Assembly: GCF_001456025.1 (NCBI RefSeq)
Contig: NZ_LMTZ01000115.1
Coordinates: forward strand, 6,352 to 70,351
Length of the DNA: 64,000 nucleotides
Direction: 5' to 3'
From: Mastigocoleus testarum BC008
Lineage (GTDB): Bacteria; Cyanobacteriota; Cyanobacteriia; Cyanobacteriales; Nostocaceae
In this document: one piece after another, positions 9,885 through 20,103 of the stretch
How positions within the stretch are numbered: the first letter of the stretch is position 1
Layout: each line of letters starts with the position of its first letter
The notes under the pieces: model-generated
What the model saw: the letters and a program-made list of their open reading frames with translations, nothing else
Told to the model about the DNA's origin: nothing
The model's database searches: none
Program-made: the position numbers and the translations under genes

Positions 9885-12050
9885 CTATTGCGACATCCGC
9901 CATACTTTAATAGTGTTATCTCCCATAGCCCCACTAGAAAGGGTTTGCTGATAAGGAATGTTTTCTCGATCTATTGCAGGTGAGAAACTCAGGGAGGTAA
10001 TGTAACCAGAGTGTCCTCTAAGGGTGTCGATTTCTTCTCCCGTAACTAAACTCCAAAGTTTAATTGTGCGATCGCCACTACCACTAGCGAGAATATTACC
10101 ATCAGGACTAATAGCCAAACAGTTCACCCATTTGGAATGTGCTTTGGAGGAATTTTTGGAACCATCAATAAAAGTACGAATTTCTTCTCCTGTAGCCAAA
10201 TTCCACAATTTGATAGTGCGATCGTGACTTCCGGAAACAAAAGTTTTACCATCGGGACTAATTGCAACAGAAGATACTTTATCTTTATGACCGTCAAGGG
10301 TACGGATAAGCTCTCCTGTAACTAAATTCCAAATTTTGATCGTTCTATCGTCGCTCCCACTGACTAATATTTTATTATCAGGGGACACAGCAATAGAAGA
10401 TACCTTTGATGAGTGTCCGCTTAAGGTACGAATTTCTTCTCCATTTGCTATATTCCAGACTTTGATAGTGCGGTCAAAACTACCACTAATAATATTTTTA
10501 CCGTCTTTGGTTACAAGTAAAGTTCCAATAGAATCAGAATGTCCTTTAAAAGTACGGATTTGCCGTCCATTTACTAAATTCCAAAGCTTAATCGTATTGT
10601 CATAACTACCACTAACAAGGTTCTTATTATTGGGAGTAATTGCAATGGTTGCAACCCAAGCAGAATGACCTTTAAAAGTACTAATTTCCTTATTTTTTAT
10701 TAAATTCCATAATTTAATAGTATTGTCGTAACTTCCACTAGCTAGAATTTGACCATTTGGGTTATAGGCTAACGATGCAACTGAATTACTATGACCATTT
10801 AGGGTTTTTTGTAGGTAATTACTACTCGGAAAACTGGCGATCAAAAATATTGGATTTGATACTAAAAAGCCATAACGTACGTAACCATAAATTTGGCTAC
10901 CAACTAACCCAAAAAGGACAATTGCAATAGCAGTCAACCACTTGAGTATTAATTCAAGGTCATGTTTGGATAAGTTTAACGAAGAGGCTATTGCTGATAT
11001 TCTTTGCGAACGAGATTGCTTGGATGTTTGTCTTCGCAATCTAGAAAATAAGTTTACTCTCAGGGAAGATGAAGAAGCTTTCGGATCTGTTGTATTTGTT
11101 GTATTCCCTTCACGACTTGGCGATTGTGACGGTATTTGGGTTGGTGGTGGAGCGCCAGGAGTAAGAGTTAAATCCCGAATAACTTCGTCTGCTGATTGAT
11201 AACGTTCTTGAATATCTTTTTTTAATAAACGTTCGATAACCAGAGCAAATTCATTACTCAGGGGACTATTCACATGTTGTCGCCATGTAGAAACCCAACC
11301 ATAACCCTGTTGAGTCCATAAATGAAATGGAGGTATTCCACTAAGCATATGAAAACAGGTTGCACCTAAGCTGAAGAAATCACTTGCAGGACAAACTTCT
11401 CCACCCTGGATTTGTTCTATGGGACTATATCCGAAAGAACCAATGGTAGTTCCGGGTTTAGTTTGTACTGTTGCTGTCAGTTGCTTTGAAGCGCCAAAAT
11501 CAATTAATACTAATTTGTTATCGAATTGACGACGAATGATATTTTGTGGCTTGAGGTCGCGATGAACTACTCCATTTTCGTGAATAAATTTAAGAACGGG
11601 TAATAAGTCAAGCAACAGTTCTCTTATTTCTATCTCATTATATTTTGAACGTTGCTGCAATTCTTTAAATAGATTTAATCCATCAACAAATTCTTGTACT
11701 AAATACAAGTAATTATCCTCTTCAAAGTATGCCAGTAATGTCGGTATTCTTTGATTTCTACCTAATTCTTGCAGGCGCTTTGCTTCTTGTTTAAATAGCT
11801 CAATTGCTTTATTTAATGCCCAGGTTCCATGAACTTTTGGTGCTAATTGTTTGACTACACCAAGTTCATTGAGCTTATCTAAATCCTCTGCTAAGTAGGT
11901 TCTACCAAATCCACCCTCATCCGAAAGTACTCCAGTAATTCGATAATGACCTCTAAGCAGGGGTTTAAGTGTTGCGCTACAACTCTGGCAATACCTTATC
12001 CCGTCTGGATTGTGGGGATTTGGGCAATCGGGGTTTAGGCAGCACAGCAT
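9885..12050 (-). CDS. Ser/Thr protein kinase with C-terminal WD40 propeller
   Basis: 721 residues, same architecture as the 5758-7770 paralogue and collinear through the kinase part: N-terminal Cys motif (CCLNPDC...CQSC), glycine loop DEGGFGRTY, Lys67, HRDLKPQN at 163, DFG at 184. A Ser/Thr/Pro-rich linker (about 310-370), then a hydrophobic helix (about 372-395), then seven WD40 repeats (about 425-721) with well-kept GH...WD ends. Predicted type: cytosolic kinase, single membrane pass, exported or tethered propeller. The repeats are close to one another in sequence, as in recently amplified propellers. A 293-bp gap separates it from the free WD40 gene upstream. Active kinase predicted; ligand and substrates unknown. 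Confidence 0.93.
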   Translation of the reverse strand: MLCCLNPDCPNPHNPDGIRYCQSCSATLKPLLRGHYRITGVLSDEGGFGRTYLAEDLDKLNELGVVKQLAPKVHGTWALNKAIELFKQEAKRLQELGRNQRIPTLLAYFEEDNYLYLVQEFVDGLNLFKELQQRSKYNEIEIRELLLDLLPVLKFIHENGVVHRDLKPQNIIRRQFDNKLVLIDFGASKQLTATVQTKPGTTIGSFGYSPIEQIQGGEVCPASDFFSLGATCFHMLSGIPPFHLWTQQGYGWVSTWRQHVNSPLSNEFALVIERLLKKDIQERYQSADEVIRDLTLTPGAPPPTQIPSQSPSREGNTTNTTDPKASSSSLRVNLFSRLRRQTSKQSRSQRISAIASSLNLSKHDLELILKWLTAIAIVLFGLVGSQIYGYVRYGFLVSNPIFLIASFPSSNYLQKTLNGHSNSVASLAYNPNGQILASGSYDNTIKLWNLIKNKEISTFKGHSAWVATIAITPNNKNLVSGSYDNTIKLWNLVNGRQIRTFKGHSDSIGTLLVTKDGKNIISGSFDRTIKVWNIANGEEIRTLSGHSSKVSSIAVSPDNKILVSGSDDRTIKIWNLVTGELIRTLDGHKDKVSSVAISPDGKTFVSGSHDRTIKLWNLATGEEIRTFIDGSKNSSKAHSKWVNCLAISPDGNILASGSGDRTIKLWSLVTGEEIDTLRGHSGYITSLSFSPAIDRENIPYQQTLSSGAMGDNTIKVWRMSQ

Positions 12051-12343
12051 TATCTAGCTAATGTAAATGTTCTAAAAACTATAATAGCTCTTTCTCCAAT
12101 TTTGCTTGTTAATATTGTTGCTTTTTGGGAATTATAATCTTTGTAATTTATTCGTAATTTTGTTTGCAATTATAAGCAGCATATATGCCCCGCCGTAATT
12201 TGATAAGGAAGGTTATGTCTACAGCAAACATAACCACAAATTAGAATTCGATTTGTCAGTTTTAAAACCAGATTTTCGTATCCCAAATATCACTATAAAA
12301 ATAGGCCTAACTCTGAATATTTATCATTTAACGCGCAGAGCAT

Positions 12344-13438
12344 TTAATTAACCTGATTGCTTTGCCAAACCTTTATAGTATGGTCATAACTTCCACTGAC
12401 AATAGTATCGGTAGATTCAAAAGAAAATGTACTGCTAGGTTTAATTGCAACTGACCAAACTTTACGACGATGACCTGTAAGGGTACGGATATTTTCTCCC
12501 GTATCCAAATTCCAAACTTTAACGCTTTTATCCCAACTACCGCTAACAATAACTTTGTTGTCAGAACTGATTGCAACAGAATTTACTTTGTTGTGATGTC
12601 CTGACAGGGTGTTTATATTTTTTCCTGTTTTCAGATCCCAAATTTTAATAGTTTTATCCCAACTACCGCTGACTAGTTTCCGACCATCTGCACTAATAGT
12701 GACAGAAGTTACAGGAGCGTGATGTCCCCTTAGGGTCATTTTCTCTTTACCTGTACCTATATCCCACAACTTAATACTGTTGTTAAAATGGTGGGCTGAA
12801 GCTAAAGTTTTGCCATCTGGACTAAAGGAAACAGAATTAACGATATCGCAGTGCTGCTTCATTGTACGAATTTCCGAACCAGTAGAAAAATTCCAGATTT
12901 TAATTGTCTGATCCCAACTACTAGAAGCTACTCGTTTTCCGTCCGGACTAAAACTTACAGAAACAACAGATGCTGAATGACCTGACAAAGTCTTTACTTC
13001 TTTTCCTGTTTCCAAATCCCAAATCTTAATAGTTTTATCTCCACTACCAGAAGCAAGAAATTTACCATCTGGACTAAATGCAAGAGAGTTTACCCAATCG
13101 GAATGTCCTTTGAGGGTTACTACTTCTTCTCCTGTTTCTAGTTTCCGTAATTTGATGTTTTTTTCTTCGCTGACACTAGCAATACTATTACCATCTGGAC
13201 TAATGGCTAATGCCAAGATAGCCCCAGATTTTTCAGTTAAGGTTTGAGATAGGGAAACATTTCCCGATAGCAGGTCGAGACCTTTATCAGTTCGGGAAGA
13301 TAAATTTGTCAAAGCTGGGGAACTTGGTAAATACCACACTCCTCCAAAACCTAAAACGGCTAGTTTCCAGAGGAACAATTTTGAAAAAGTATTACCTGTC
13401 AACAGCTTGATTTTTGAGCAGGTCATTTTTACAGACAT
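12344..13438 (-). CDS. WD40 repeat protein (free seven-bladed propeller)
   Basis: 364 residues: a positively charged N terminus, a hydrophobic stretch at about 22-40 (uncleaved anchor or signal sequence), then seven WD40 repeats filling about 70-364. No kinase domain. The blades resemble the propellers of the flanking kinases (for example GHSDWVNSLAFSPDG... DKTIKIWD), so it probably arose from one of them by duplication with loss of the kinase, or supplies a separate propeller partner. It is located between two kinase-WD40 genes on the same strand. A regulatory or scaffold role in the envelope is inferred only from context. Confidence 0.88.
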   Translation of the reverse strand: MSVKMTCSKIKLLTGNTFSKLFLWKLAVLGFGGVWYLPSSPALTNLSSRTDKGLDLLSGNVSLSQTLTEKSGAILALAISPDGNSIASVSEEKNIKLRKLETGEEVVTLKGHSDWVNSLAFSPDGKFLASGSGDKTIKIWDLETGKEVKTLSGHSASVVSVSFSPDGKRVASSSWDQTIKIWNFSTGSEIRTMKQHCDIVNSVSFSPDGKTLASAHHFNNSIKLWDIGTGKEKMTLRGHHAPVTSVTISADGRKLVSGSWDKTIKIWDLKTGKNINTLSGHHNKVNSVAISSDNKVIVSGSWDKSVKVWNLDTGENIRTLTGHRRKVWSVAIKPSSTFSFESTDTIVSGSYDHTIKVWQSNQVN

Positions 13439-14352
13439 TGCAAATAAATTAACTGCAAACTCTAAGCACTATAGTCAATAGAAAACACTAGTACTCGATT
13501 GTTCCGTAAACATTATTATGTACTACCTTAATAGAAATAATTCCGGAACTATTTCTATATTTTTAAACATTGTAAGGTAAACACTTCATAAAAAATAGAA
13601 GACGAGTAAAACAGTTTTACGCGTCAATGTTTACGTTAAATTTCTATGTATATTTGATACTATGATTATACATAATACTAAGACGCAATTGACAACTTTA
13701 TCACATATTCATAAATTTTTAGAAAATACCTGCAATCTCATAAGTTGCTTATTTTATAATATTTATAAGAGTTATTTTAAATAATTGTAATTATTGCGAT
13801 TACTGAGTAATTGTTTAGACTTAAGAGTGTAAGCATATAAAAAGCTAATTACTTAGTTATTATTTTACAGTCAGAAAAAAAATGTCCAAAATATATACAA
13901 ATATAAGGCAAATAAGGGGATTTAAACAGTAAGGTATAGTAACAAAAATTACTATGTATAATATTGTTGGCTAATATCTATCGTTTATATCCAATATTGG
14001 TTAATACTAAGAAATTAAAATGCTATTGAAAATTTTTATCGATGTTTCTCTAGCATATTAGAGTTGAATTTAACTTAAATTCATATAAATTAATCAATTT
14101 ACTTTAATAAAAATAGCTTAATGAATGTAGCTTGAAAGTCTTATTTTTAGGGAAATACAGCATTTATTGTCTTGAAATGACAGTTCCAAGTTGAGTGTTT
14201 GAGGGGGTTTAATCATACCCCCACAATAAAGAAACAAAATATATTACTAATTTAAGAACTATTTTTCGATCGCAAGCAGAGGAATATTTGAAATACTCAG
14301 TAGGAGAACAATATCAATATCCCTAAATCATAACTTCATGAAAAATTTATAA
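13439..14352. other. Long AT-rich intergenic region
   Basis: 914 bp between the WD40 gene and the next kinase gene's 3' end. Very AT-rich, with no frame of note, no repeat array and no clear RNA gene. It contains the promoter of the WD40 gene near its left end. Confidence 0.5.
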
Positions 14353-16461
14353 TTAATGCGATAGACGCCAAATTTTGATCGTTTTATCTTCGCTACCGCT
14401 AACTATAGTTTCTCCATCCCAACTATAGGCTAATGAACTAACAGCTTCACCATCGTTAGAAAGAGTACTAATCAATTCTCCTGTAGAGATATTCCAAATT
14501 TTTATTGTTCTATCTGTACTTCCACTAGCAAAAGTTTTGTTGTTTGATAATTTATTAGCTGGGTTAATTGCAAGGGATGTAATGCTCTGGGTATGTCCTT
14601 CGAGATTACGAACTAACTCGCCTGTAGATAAATCCCAAATCTTTATACTTCGATCTGCACTTCCACTTATAAGAACGGGACTGCGACCTTTTACTCCAGG
14701 ACTCATAGCAAGTGATGTAACACTTTGAGTGTGCCCCTTAAGAGTATGAATTAACTTACCTGTAGATAAATTCCAAACTTTGATAGTTTTGTCGGTGCTC
14801 CCAGAAGCCAAGATATTAATATCATTATCGTTCTCAGAACCAATACTAAACTGACTAATAGCAACTGAACGCACCCAAGAGGAATGTCCGGTTATAGTAC
14901 GAATTTCTTTTCCTGTTTCCAGGTTCCAAAGTCTGACAGTTTTATCATTACTTCCACTAGCAAGAATTTTGCCATCAGGACTAATTGCTAAAGCGTGGAC
15001 AGAATCAGAATGTCCGGTTATGGTGCGAATTTTGCTTCCTGTTTCCAGATTCCAAATCTTGATTGTTTTATCTTCGCTACTGCTAGCAATGATTTTACCG
15101 AAACCCTGGGGTGTAGAGACTCTCACAGGATTAATAACAATTGCATTTACTCGACTTTTATGACCTTTGAGAGTTGTAATTTCTCGTCCTGTTTGAGTAT
15201 CCCAAAGTTTAATTGTTTGATTGCTGTTGCTAGCAACTATTCGACTATCAGGACCAATTGCAACAGATAATATTGAGTTTAAACCGCCTGAGATAGTATT
15301 AGCTAAAGAGAATTTTTGCGAGCGCTGTTTGTTTTGATTAATTTTGCTAGTTTGATTATCTACAGCAACACTTGATGAAAATTCTGTAGTAAATTTTTGT
15401 GCTTGCAAATACCAGAATTGTCCCAATCCCAGAATCGCGATCGCAGTTAGTGGGAAAAACAAATATTGAGGTTTGAGATATTTGTTTGACCCAGAAGGTG
15501 AAAATATTGGAGCTTCATAAGACTCATTAGCTGGGGAATCTAGTGGCTTAGAACTCAAGTCATTGAATGCTTGTTCGGCTGATTGGTAACGTTGTTTAAT
15601 ATCTTTTTTCAACAACTTTTCCATGACTAAAGCCAGTTGTTCGTCAATTGGATGACTCAAGTATTGTCTCCAGTCATTGACCCAGTTATAACCATTTTCC
15701 GTCCAAAGTTTAAATGGAGATGTTCCTGTGAGTAGATGAAAACAGGTAGCCCCTAAGCTGAATAAATCGCTAGCAGGGAAAGCTACACCATCTCTAATTT
15801 GTTCGATTGGACAATAACCGTGGGAACCAATTGATGTTCCTGCTTTAATTTGTACCCTTGCTGTTAACTGTTTAGAAGAACCAAAATCAATTAAGGCTAA
15901 ACGTCGGTCTTTTTTACGACGAATGATATTTTGCGGTTTAATATCGCGATGAACAACTCCCCGTTGGTGAATATATTTGAGTACGGGTAGTAAGTCCAAC
16001 AAAATTTGTTTAATTTCAGATTCTGCGTAGAGACGTGCTTGTTTTCCGATTCCTCGACGTCGAAATTGTAATTCTTTAGATAAATTTTGTCCGTCAATAA
16101 ATTGCTGTACTAGGTACAAATAATTATCTTGCTCAAAATAAGCTAATAGAGTTGGTATTTGGGAATGCTCTCCGAGTTGTTGAAGTCGAGTCGCTTCCTT
16201 TTGAAATAACTCCATTGCTTTTTTGAGCGCCCAACTACCGGGTAGTTTCGGTGCTAGTTGTTTGATTACACATAATTCTTTGAGTTTATCCACATCTTCT
16301 GCAAGATATGTTCTACCAAATCCTCCCTCATCTGATAGCACTCGAATAACACGGAAGCGATTTCGTAAAAATTTTACCAGTGGAGTTCCACAGGTCTCGC
16401 AAATTTTAGTTCCATCAGAATTAAGGGGATTTGGGCAATCAGGATTTAAGCAGCAGATCAT
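14353..16461 (-). CDS. Ser/Thr protein kinase with C-terminal WD40 propeller
   Basis: 702 residues when started at ATG 16461 (MICCLNPDCPNP...), which matches the starts of the two paralogues; an in-frame start at 16488 adds nine unrelated residues. Cys motif (CCLNPDC ... CETC), glycine loop DEGGFGRTY, catalytic Lys in VIKQL, HRDIKPQN, DFGSSK. Hydrophobic helix around 340-360, then seven WD40 blades; blades 2, 4, 5 and 6 carry short insertions between strands. Predicted to be an active membrane-anchored kinase with an external propeller. Third kinase-WD40 gene of the cluster. Confidence 0.92.
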   Translation of the reverse strand: MICCLNPDCPNPLNSDGTKICETCGTPLVKFLRNRFRVIRVLSDEGGFGRTYLAEDVDKLKELCVIKQLAPKLPGSWALKKAMELFQKEATRLQQLGEHSQIPTLLAYFEQDNYLYLVQQFIDGQNLSKELQFRRRGIGKQARLYAESEIKQILLDLLPVLKYIHQRGVVHRDIKPQNIIRRKKDRRLALIDFGSSKQLTARVQIKAGTSIGSHGYCPIEQIRDGVAFPASDLFSLGATCFHLLTGTSPFKLWTENGYNWVNDWRQYLSHPIDEQLALVMEKLLKKDIKQRYQSAEQAFNDLSSKPLDSPANESYEAPIFSPSGSNKYLKPQYLFFPLTAIAILGLGQFWYLQAQKFTTEFSSSVAVDNQTSKINQNKQRSQKFSLANTISGGLNSILSVAIGPDSRIVASNSNQTIKLWDTQTGREITTLKGHKSRVNAIVINPVRVSTPQGFGKIIASSSEDKTIKIWNLETGSKIRTITGHSDSVHALAISPDGKILASGSNDKTVRLWNLETGKEIRTITGHSSWVRSVAISQFSIGSENDNDINILASGSTDKTIKVWNLSTGKLIHTLKGHTQSVTSLAMSPGVKGRSPVLISGSADRSIKIWDLSTGELVRNLEGHTQSITSLAINPANKLSNNKTFASGSTDRTIKIWNISTGELISTLSNDGEAVSSLAYSWDGETIVSGSEDKTIKIWRLSH

Positions 16462-16990
16462 TATCACAGAGGCGCGACTGCGTAGCAAGTGGTGGTTAGT
16501 TTGCCCCGAAATTTTCCAAAAATGGGAAAATTATTTTTGCATTATACAAAATATATTTTTTTAATTCCTGAGTTGGAAACCTATAGTTATATTGTTTTTA
16601 TTTTTAAAAATCAAAGTAACTAAAATTACCCTATAGAAATCCTAAATCCTTCATGAATATCAAAATTGTAGAGACGTTGCAGAGGCTAACGCCGACGCCG
16701 CAGGCTCTGCAACTACAGGATTTATCTGTTCACAAATCAACTAGGATTGCTATATATTTACTTTATTGGTATTTGATATGTTCTATATCAGATAAAATTT
16801 TGCAGGATTTAACAGCCTAAAGAAATTAAGTTTAAATACTTAATTATCGAGTTTGCCTGGTATTTTTTTTATGTGATTTTACACCTCAATAAGAACAAAA
16901 AATACAAATAATTGATCTAAATTATTATTAAAACTATTTAAATTTTTTTTGATTTTTCTTGATTTTTGAAATATTTAGACTTTGGTATTA
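16462..16990. other. Intergenic region with a GAGACGTTGCA-type repeat
   Basis: About 530 bp. At 16670-16715 lies GTAGAGACGTTGCAGAGGC... paired with GCAGGCTCTGCAAC, a dispersed hairpin-forming repeat related to those at 29069, 41667 and 50521. The rest is AT-rich with no gene seen. Confidence 0.5.
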
Positions 16991-18163
16991 CTATTTTTGT
17001 GAAAAACCGCTAGTTTTTAATTTTTCCCGCCATCTGCGAATTGCAGTCGCTGTGCGGTTAACAGGAGGTGAATACTTTGATGAAACCTCTTGAGTATGAA
17101 ACTTCTTGATTTGCTCTGGAGTTTGAAAACTTGAAGCTTGAAATTCTGAAACTTGAAACTCTCGAACTTGAGATTTGGGAACTTGAGATTTGGGAACTTG
17201 AGATTGCTTGACTTTTCCCAAAGGCTTGGTTGTCATACATTCACTCAAATTTGGAATATATTTTTCCAAACCTAAAGCCCGTTTTACCTCATCTACGGAT
17301 TTAAAGCGCTCCAGTAGAGAAGTTTTAATCATTTTGCTTAATATATTTCCCAAGTGTTCGCTGATATTTACTTCTTTTTGCCAAAGTATTTCACCAGTAA
17401 TCGGGTCATGGTCAAATTCAAGGGGTGCTTTACCAGTTAGTAAATAGACACAAGTAATACCGACAGCATAAATATCGCTGGCATAAACTGGGGATAAGTA
17501 AAACTGTTCTGGTGGAGCAAATCCCATAGTTCCAACAAAATGAGTGCTAGCGTTTCGAAGCGCAGAAGTACTATTTTTTGGTTTTATTAATTCATCTTTA
17601 ACCGCCCCAAAATCTATTAGTACAAGACGTCCATCTTCTTTACATCGCAATATATTCTGTGGCTTAATATCCCGATGAATTACATGAAGGTCGTGAATAT
17701 AAGATAAAACAGGCAATATCTCTTGGAGAAACTGCTTAACAGCCGCTTCTGTTTTTACACCGTCACGTCTAACTTCCCGAGCTAAAGTGTAGCCCCGCAC
17801 GTATTCTTGGACCAAGTAAAATTCACCGCGATTTTCAAAAAAGTCCAAAAGCATCGGGATTTGAGAATGACTACCCAGTTGACCCAAGGCTATAGCTTCT
17901 TTTTCAAAGCGTTCTTTAGCTCGTTCCCAGCTTCTATGATTGGTAGTTCGAGGACAAAGCTGTTTAATTACACATAAAGGACTACCTGGTAAGTCCATAT
18001 TTCTGGCGATAAAAGTTACTCCAAAGCCACCCCGACCCAATATTCGGAGTATTTTGTAGCGATCGCGAAATAAATTCTTGGTACCACACAGTTGACCGAG
18101 GTGAGTTTTCTGCAAAATATCTGTATGGAATTTTGCAACTTTCTTCATAGGAAAATGACTCAT
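16991..18163 (-). CDS. Ser/Thr protein kinase without WD40 repeats
   Basis: 390 residues. Kinase domain about 33-300: glycine loop GRGGFGVTF, Lys in VIKQL, HRDIKPQN, DFGAVK, and an activation segment with GTMGFAPPEQ. It lacks the N-terminal Cys motif and the membrane helix and propeller of its neighbours; a soluble kinase is predicted. The C-terminal 80 residues are low-complexity, with the five-residue unit S-Q-V-P-K repeated and decaying. It belongs to the cyanobacterial Pkn2-like kinases and is a more distant relative of the kinase-WD40 genes beside it. Substrates unknown. Confidence 0.9.
   Translation of the reverse strand: MSHFPMKKVAKFHTDILQKTHLGQLCGTKNLFRDRYKILRILGRGGFGVTFIARNMDLPGSPLCVIKQLCPRTTNHRSWERAKERFEKEAIALGQLGSHSQIPMLLDFFENRGEFYLVQEYVRGYTLAREVRRDGVKTEAAVKQFLQEILPVLSYIHDLHVIHRDIKPQNILRCKEDGRLVLIDFGAVKDELIKPKNSTSALRNASTHFVGTMGFAPPEQFYLSPVYASDIYAVGITCVYLLTGKAPLEFDHDPITGEILWQKEVNISEHLGNILSKMIKTSLLERFKSVDEVKRALGLEKYIPNLSECMTTKPLGKVKQSQVPKSQVPKSQVREFQVSEFQASSFQTPEQIKKFHTQEVSSKYSPPVNRTATAIRRWREKLKTSGFSQK
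17120..17214 (-). repeat. 15-bp repeats encoding the S-Q-V-P-K tail
   Basis: On the coding strand TCTCAAGTTCCCAAA and decayed variants repeat about six times, giving the Q-V rich tail of the kinase. The frame is kept, so the array looks like recent in-frame expansion. Confidence 0.75.
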
Positions 18164-18617
18164 GGGGCGATGCCAATTTTAAGTTTTTTTATACTTGTAA
18201 AAATTTTATATATTTGTGCTGATGTTGTTTGAAATAGTAGGTTAGAAAAACCCCAGTATTCATGCTGGAAGACTATCGAATATATTTATACGCAGTTTTA
18301 AGGAAAATGTTTTTCTAAACCTAATGTCTTAATTAAACGATATTTAGGATTAGAACGCTAGTAGTATTACTGTATCTTTGCAAAGTTATAACTTTTTATC
18401 AAAGTATCCGGATAAATCATCTGGAGAAACTACTTAAATATTTTTTCTATGATGAAGCTGCTTAATTTTTATTGGTTTAGAAGTCATTATAACTTCATAT
18501 TTTATCTGTAGTAATTTTTAAAATTTACCTATTATTTTTTATTCTTTCATCATCCTTTTAAATCTAAGTTCGAGCAGAATTAATCTATGGGATTAGCATC
18601 TGTTGAAAGGAATAAAA
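18164..18617. other. Divergent promoter region
   Basis: About 450 bp, AT-rich, between the divergent kinase and metalloprotease genes. A GAAAGG Shine-Dalgarno-like sequence at 18605-18610 stands seven bases before ATG 18618. Nothing else is recognised. Confidence 0.5.
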
Positions 18618-20051
18618 ATGATTAATAATAAAAAGCTAGTATTTTGCTTGACCAATAAACTTAGCAAGACATTAGGAAGTTTGACTTTAACATTCGCTGC
18701 GATTGGCTGCAGTACTCTTCCCGCTCAAGCAGTTAACTTCAACTTTACCTATGGCTCAAACGTTACTTATGAACAAAAAGTAGCTACAGAATTAGCTGGA
18801 AATATCTGGTCTAACCATTTAGCAGATCCAGTAACGGTAAATATTCATGTGGAAATGGCAGATAATTCAGAGTTACCTACCAATGTGATTGGTGGAGCGA
18901 TTCCTTTCTTTGAAATAAATCATGCCTACAGTGATTTTTATAACAAGCTTCAACTTGATAAAACATCAACTGATGATGATAATGCTGTAGCCAGTCTGGA
19001 TTCTGGAGATGAGTGGACCGCCTGGAATTCTAATCAGTTCGACACATTTAGTGAAATTAATATGACTAGAGCTAATGCTAAAGCCATAGGTGCGATTTCT
19101 GGCAATGATTCTACTCTTGATGGTTTAATTTTGATGAATAACCTCAATGGTACAGGTGTAAATTGGCAGTATGACTATCTCAGTTCGGGAGTAGGTAGTA
19201 ATCAGCTAGATTTCACTAGTGTTATGATTCACGAAATTGGTCACACTTTAGGTTTTGTAAGTACTGTTGATTCTTACACCTATGCTGACTATCTGAATGA
19301 TGGTAGTGATGTAGGAAGCAATTCAGGAAGTAATCAAGGCGGTAGTAACGGAGAAACCGACAAATTTACAGATCATTGGACGACGATGGATATGTTCCGA
19401 TACTATACAGCCCAAGATGGCACAAAACAAAGAGGGTTATGGTATGGAACTGATGGAACTAGCTGGAATCAATACTTATCCCTCGATGGAGGTACAACTT
19501 CTCTAGCAGTTCTTGAATCTGGAGCTGATACACGTATAAATGATGCAAGTGGCTATCAAGCAAGCCATTATCTTAATACTCTAAACGCAGGAATTATGGA
19601 TCCTGTTTTAGAACTCGATACGAGACGTTATTTAGATCCAAATAGTATCGATTTACGTTTTTTTGATGCTATCGGTTGGGATAGACAATCTGGATCTACA
19701 CAACTCAGTACCCTACAAAATATCGCTAATGTAAACGCTGCGAATGCAGGAAATATAAATCGCAGTAATGAGTTAAATAGTATATTTAACCAATATGGTT
19801 GGGGTGGTGGAAATGGTGGAAATGGTGGAAATGGTGGAAATGGTGGAGGTGGATTTACACAAGAGAGCACTTTGGTTGAGAATTTATCTCAAGCAGGATT
19901 TTTTGAAGTTGGTGTATTTCAACAAAGATTTGACTTTGATGCTCGTAAGCCTTTTGTTTCTGCTTCCGTTCCCGAACCTACTTCCACTGTAGTATTTTTA
20001 GGATTAGGTTTATTGGGTTTTGTTTGTGGCAAAAAACGAAAATTACAATAG
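18618..20051 (+). CDS. Secreted PEP-CTERM metalloprotease (NF038122-like)
   Basis: About 477 residues from ATG 18618, preceded by GAAAGG; a TTG start five codons earlier is less likely. Signal peptide at about 15-38 (TLTFAAIGCSTLPAQA). The catalytic centre is HEIGHTLGFVS, a HExxH zinc site followed by the glycine of metzincin-like enzymes but with Ser, not His, at the usual third-ligand position; a Met-turn-like GIMDPVL comes later. A GGNGGN linker (19795-19855) leads to a C-terminal sorting signal: VPEP, hydrophobic helix, basic end KKRK. PEP-CTERM proteins are handled by exosortase-type systems in the inner membrane. Family recognised from memory, function as protease inferred from the motif. 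Confidence 0.85.
   Translation: MINNKKLVFCLTNKLSKTLGSLTLTFAAIGCSTLPAQAVNFNFTYGSNVTYEQKVATELAGNIWSNHLADPVTVNIHVEMADNSELPTNVIGGAIPFFEINHAYSDFYNKLQLDKTSTDDDNAVASLDSGDEWTAWNSNQFDTFSEINMTRANAKAIGAISGNDSTLDGLILMNNLNGTGVNWQYDYLSSGVGSNQLDFTSVMIHEIGHTLGFVSTVDSYTYADYLNDGSDVGSNSGSNQGGSNGETDKFTDHWTTMDMFRYYTAQDGTKQRGLWYGTDGTSWNQYLSLDGGTTSLAVLESGADTRINDASGYQASHYLNTLNAGIMDPVLELDTRRYLDPNSIDLRFFDAIGWDRQSGSTQLSTLQNIANVNAANAGNINRSNELNSIFNQYGWGGGNGGNGGNGGNGGGGFTQESTLVENLSQAGFFEVGVFQQRFDFDARKPFVSASVPEPTSTVVFLGLGLLGFVCGKKRKLQ
19803..19850 (+). repeat. GGNGGN linker: tandem GGTGGAAAT nonamers
   Basis: The 9-mer GGTGGAAAT repeats about four to five times in frame and encodes the Gly/Asn linker before the PEP-CTERM signal. 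It is a likely site of length polymorphism. Confidence 0.8.
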
Positions 20052-20103
20052 GACGTTAACAATGCACTAAAGTGCTACTTACTGCCAACATCATTAAAAA
20101 ATC

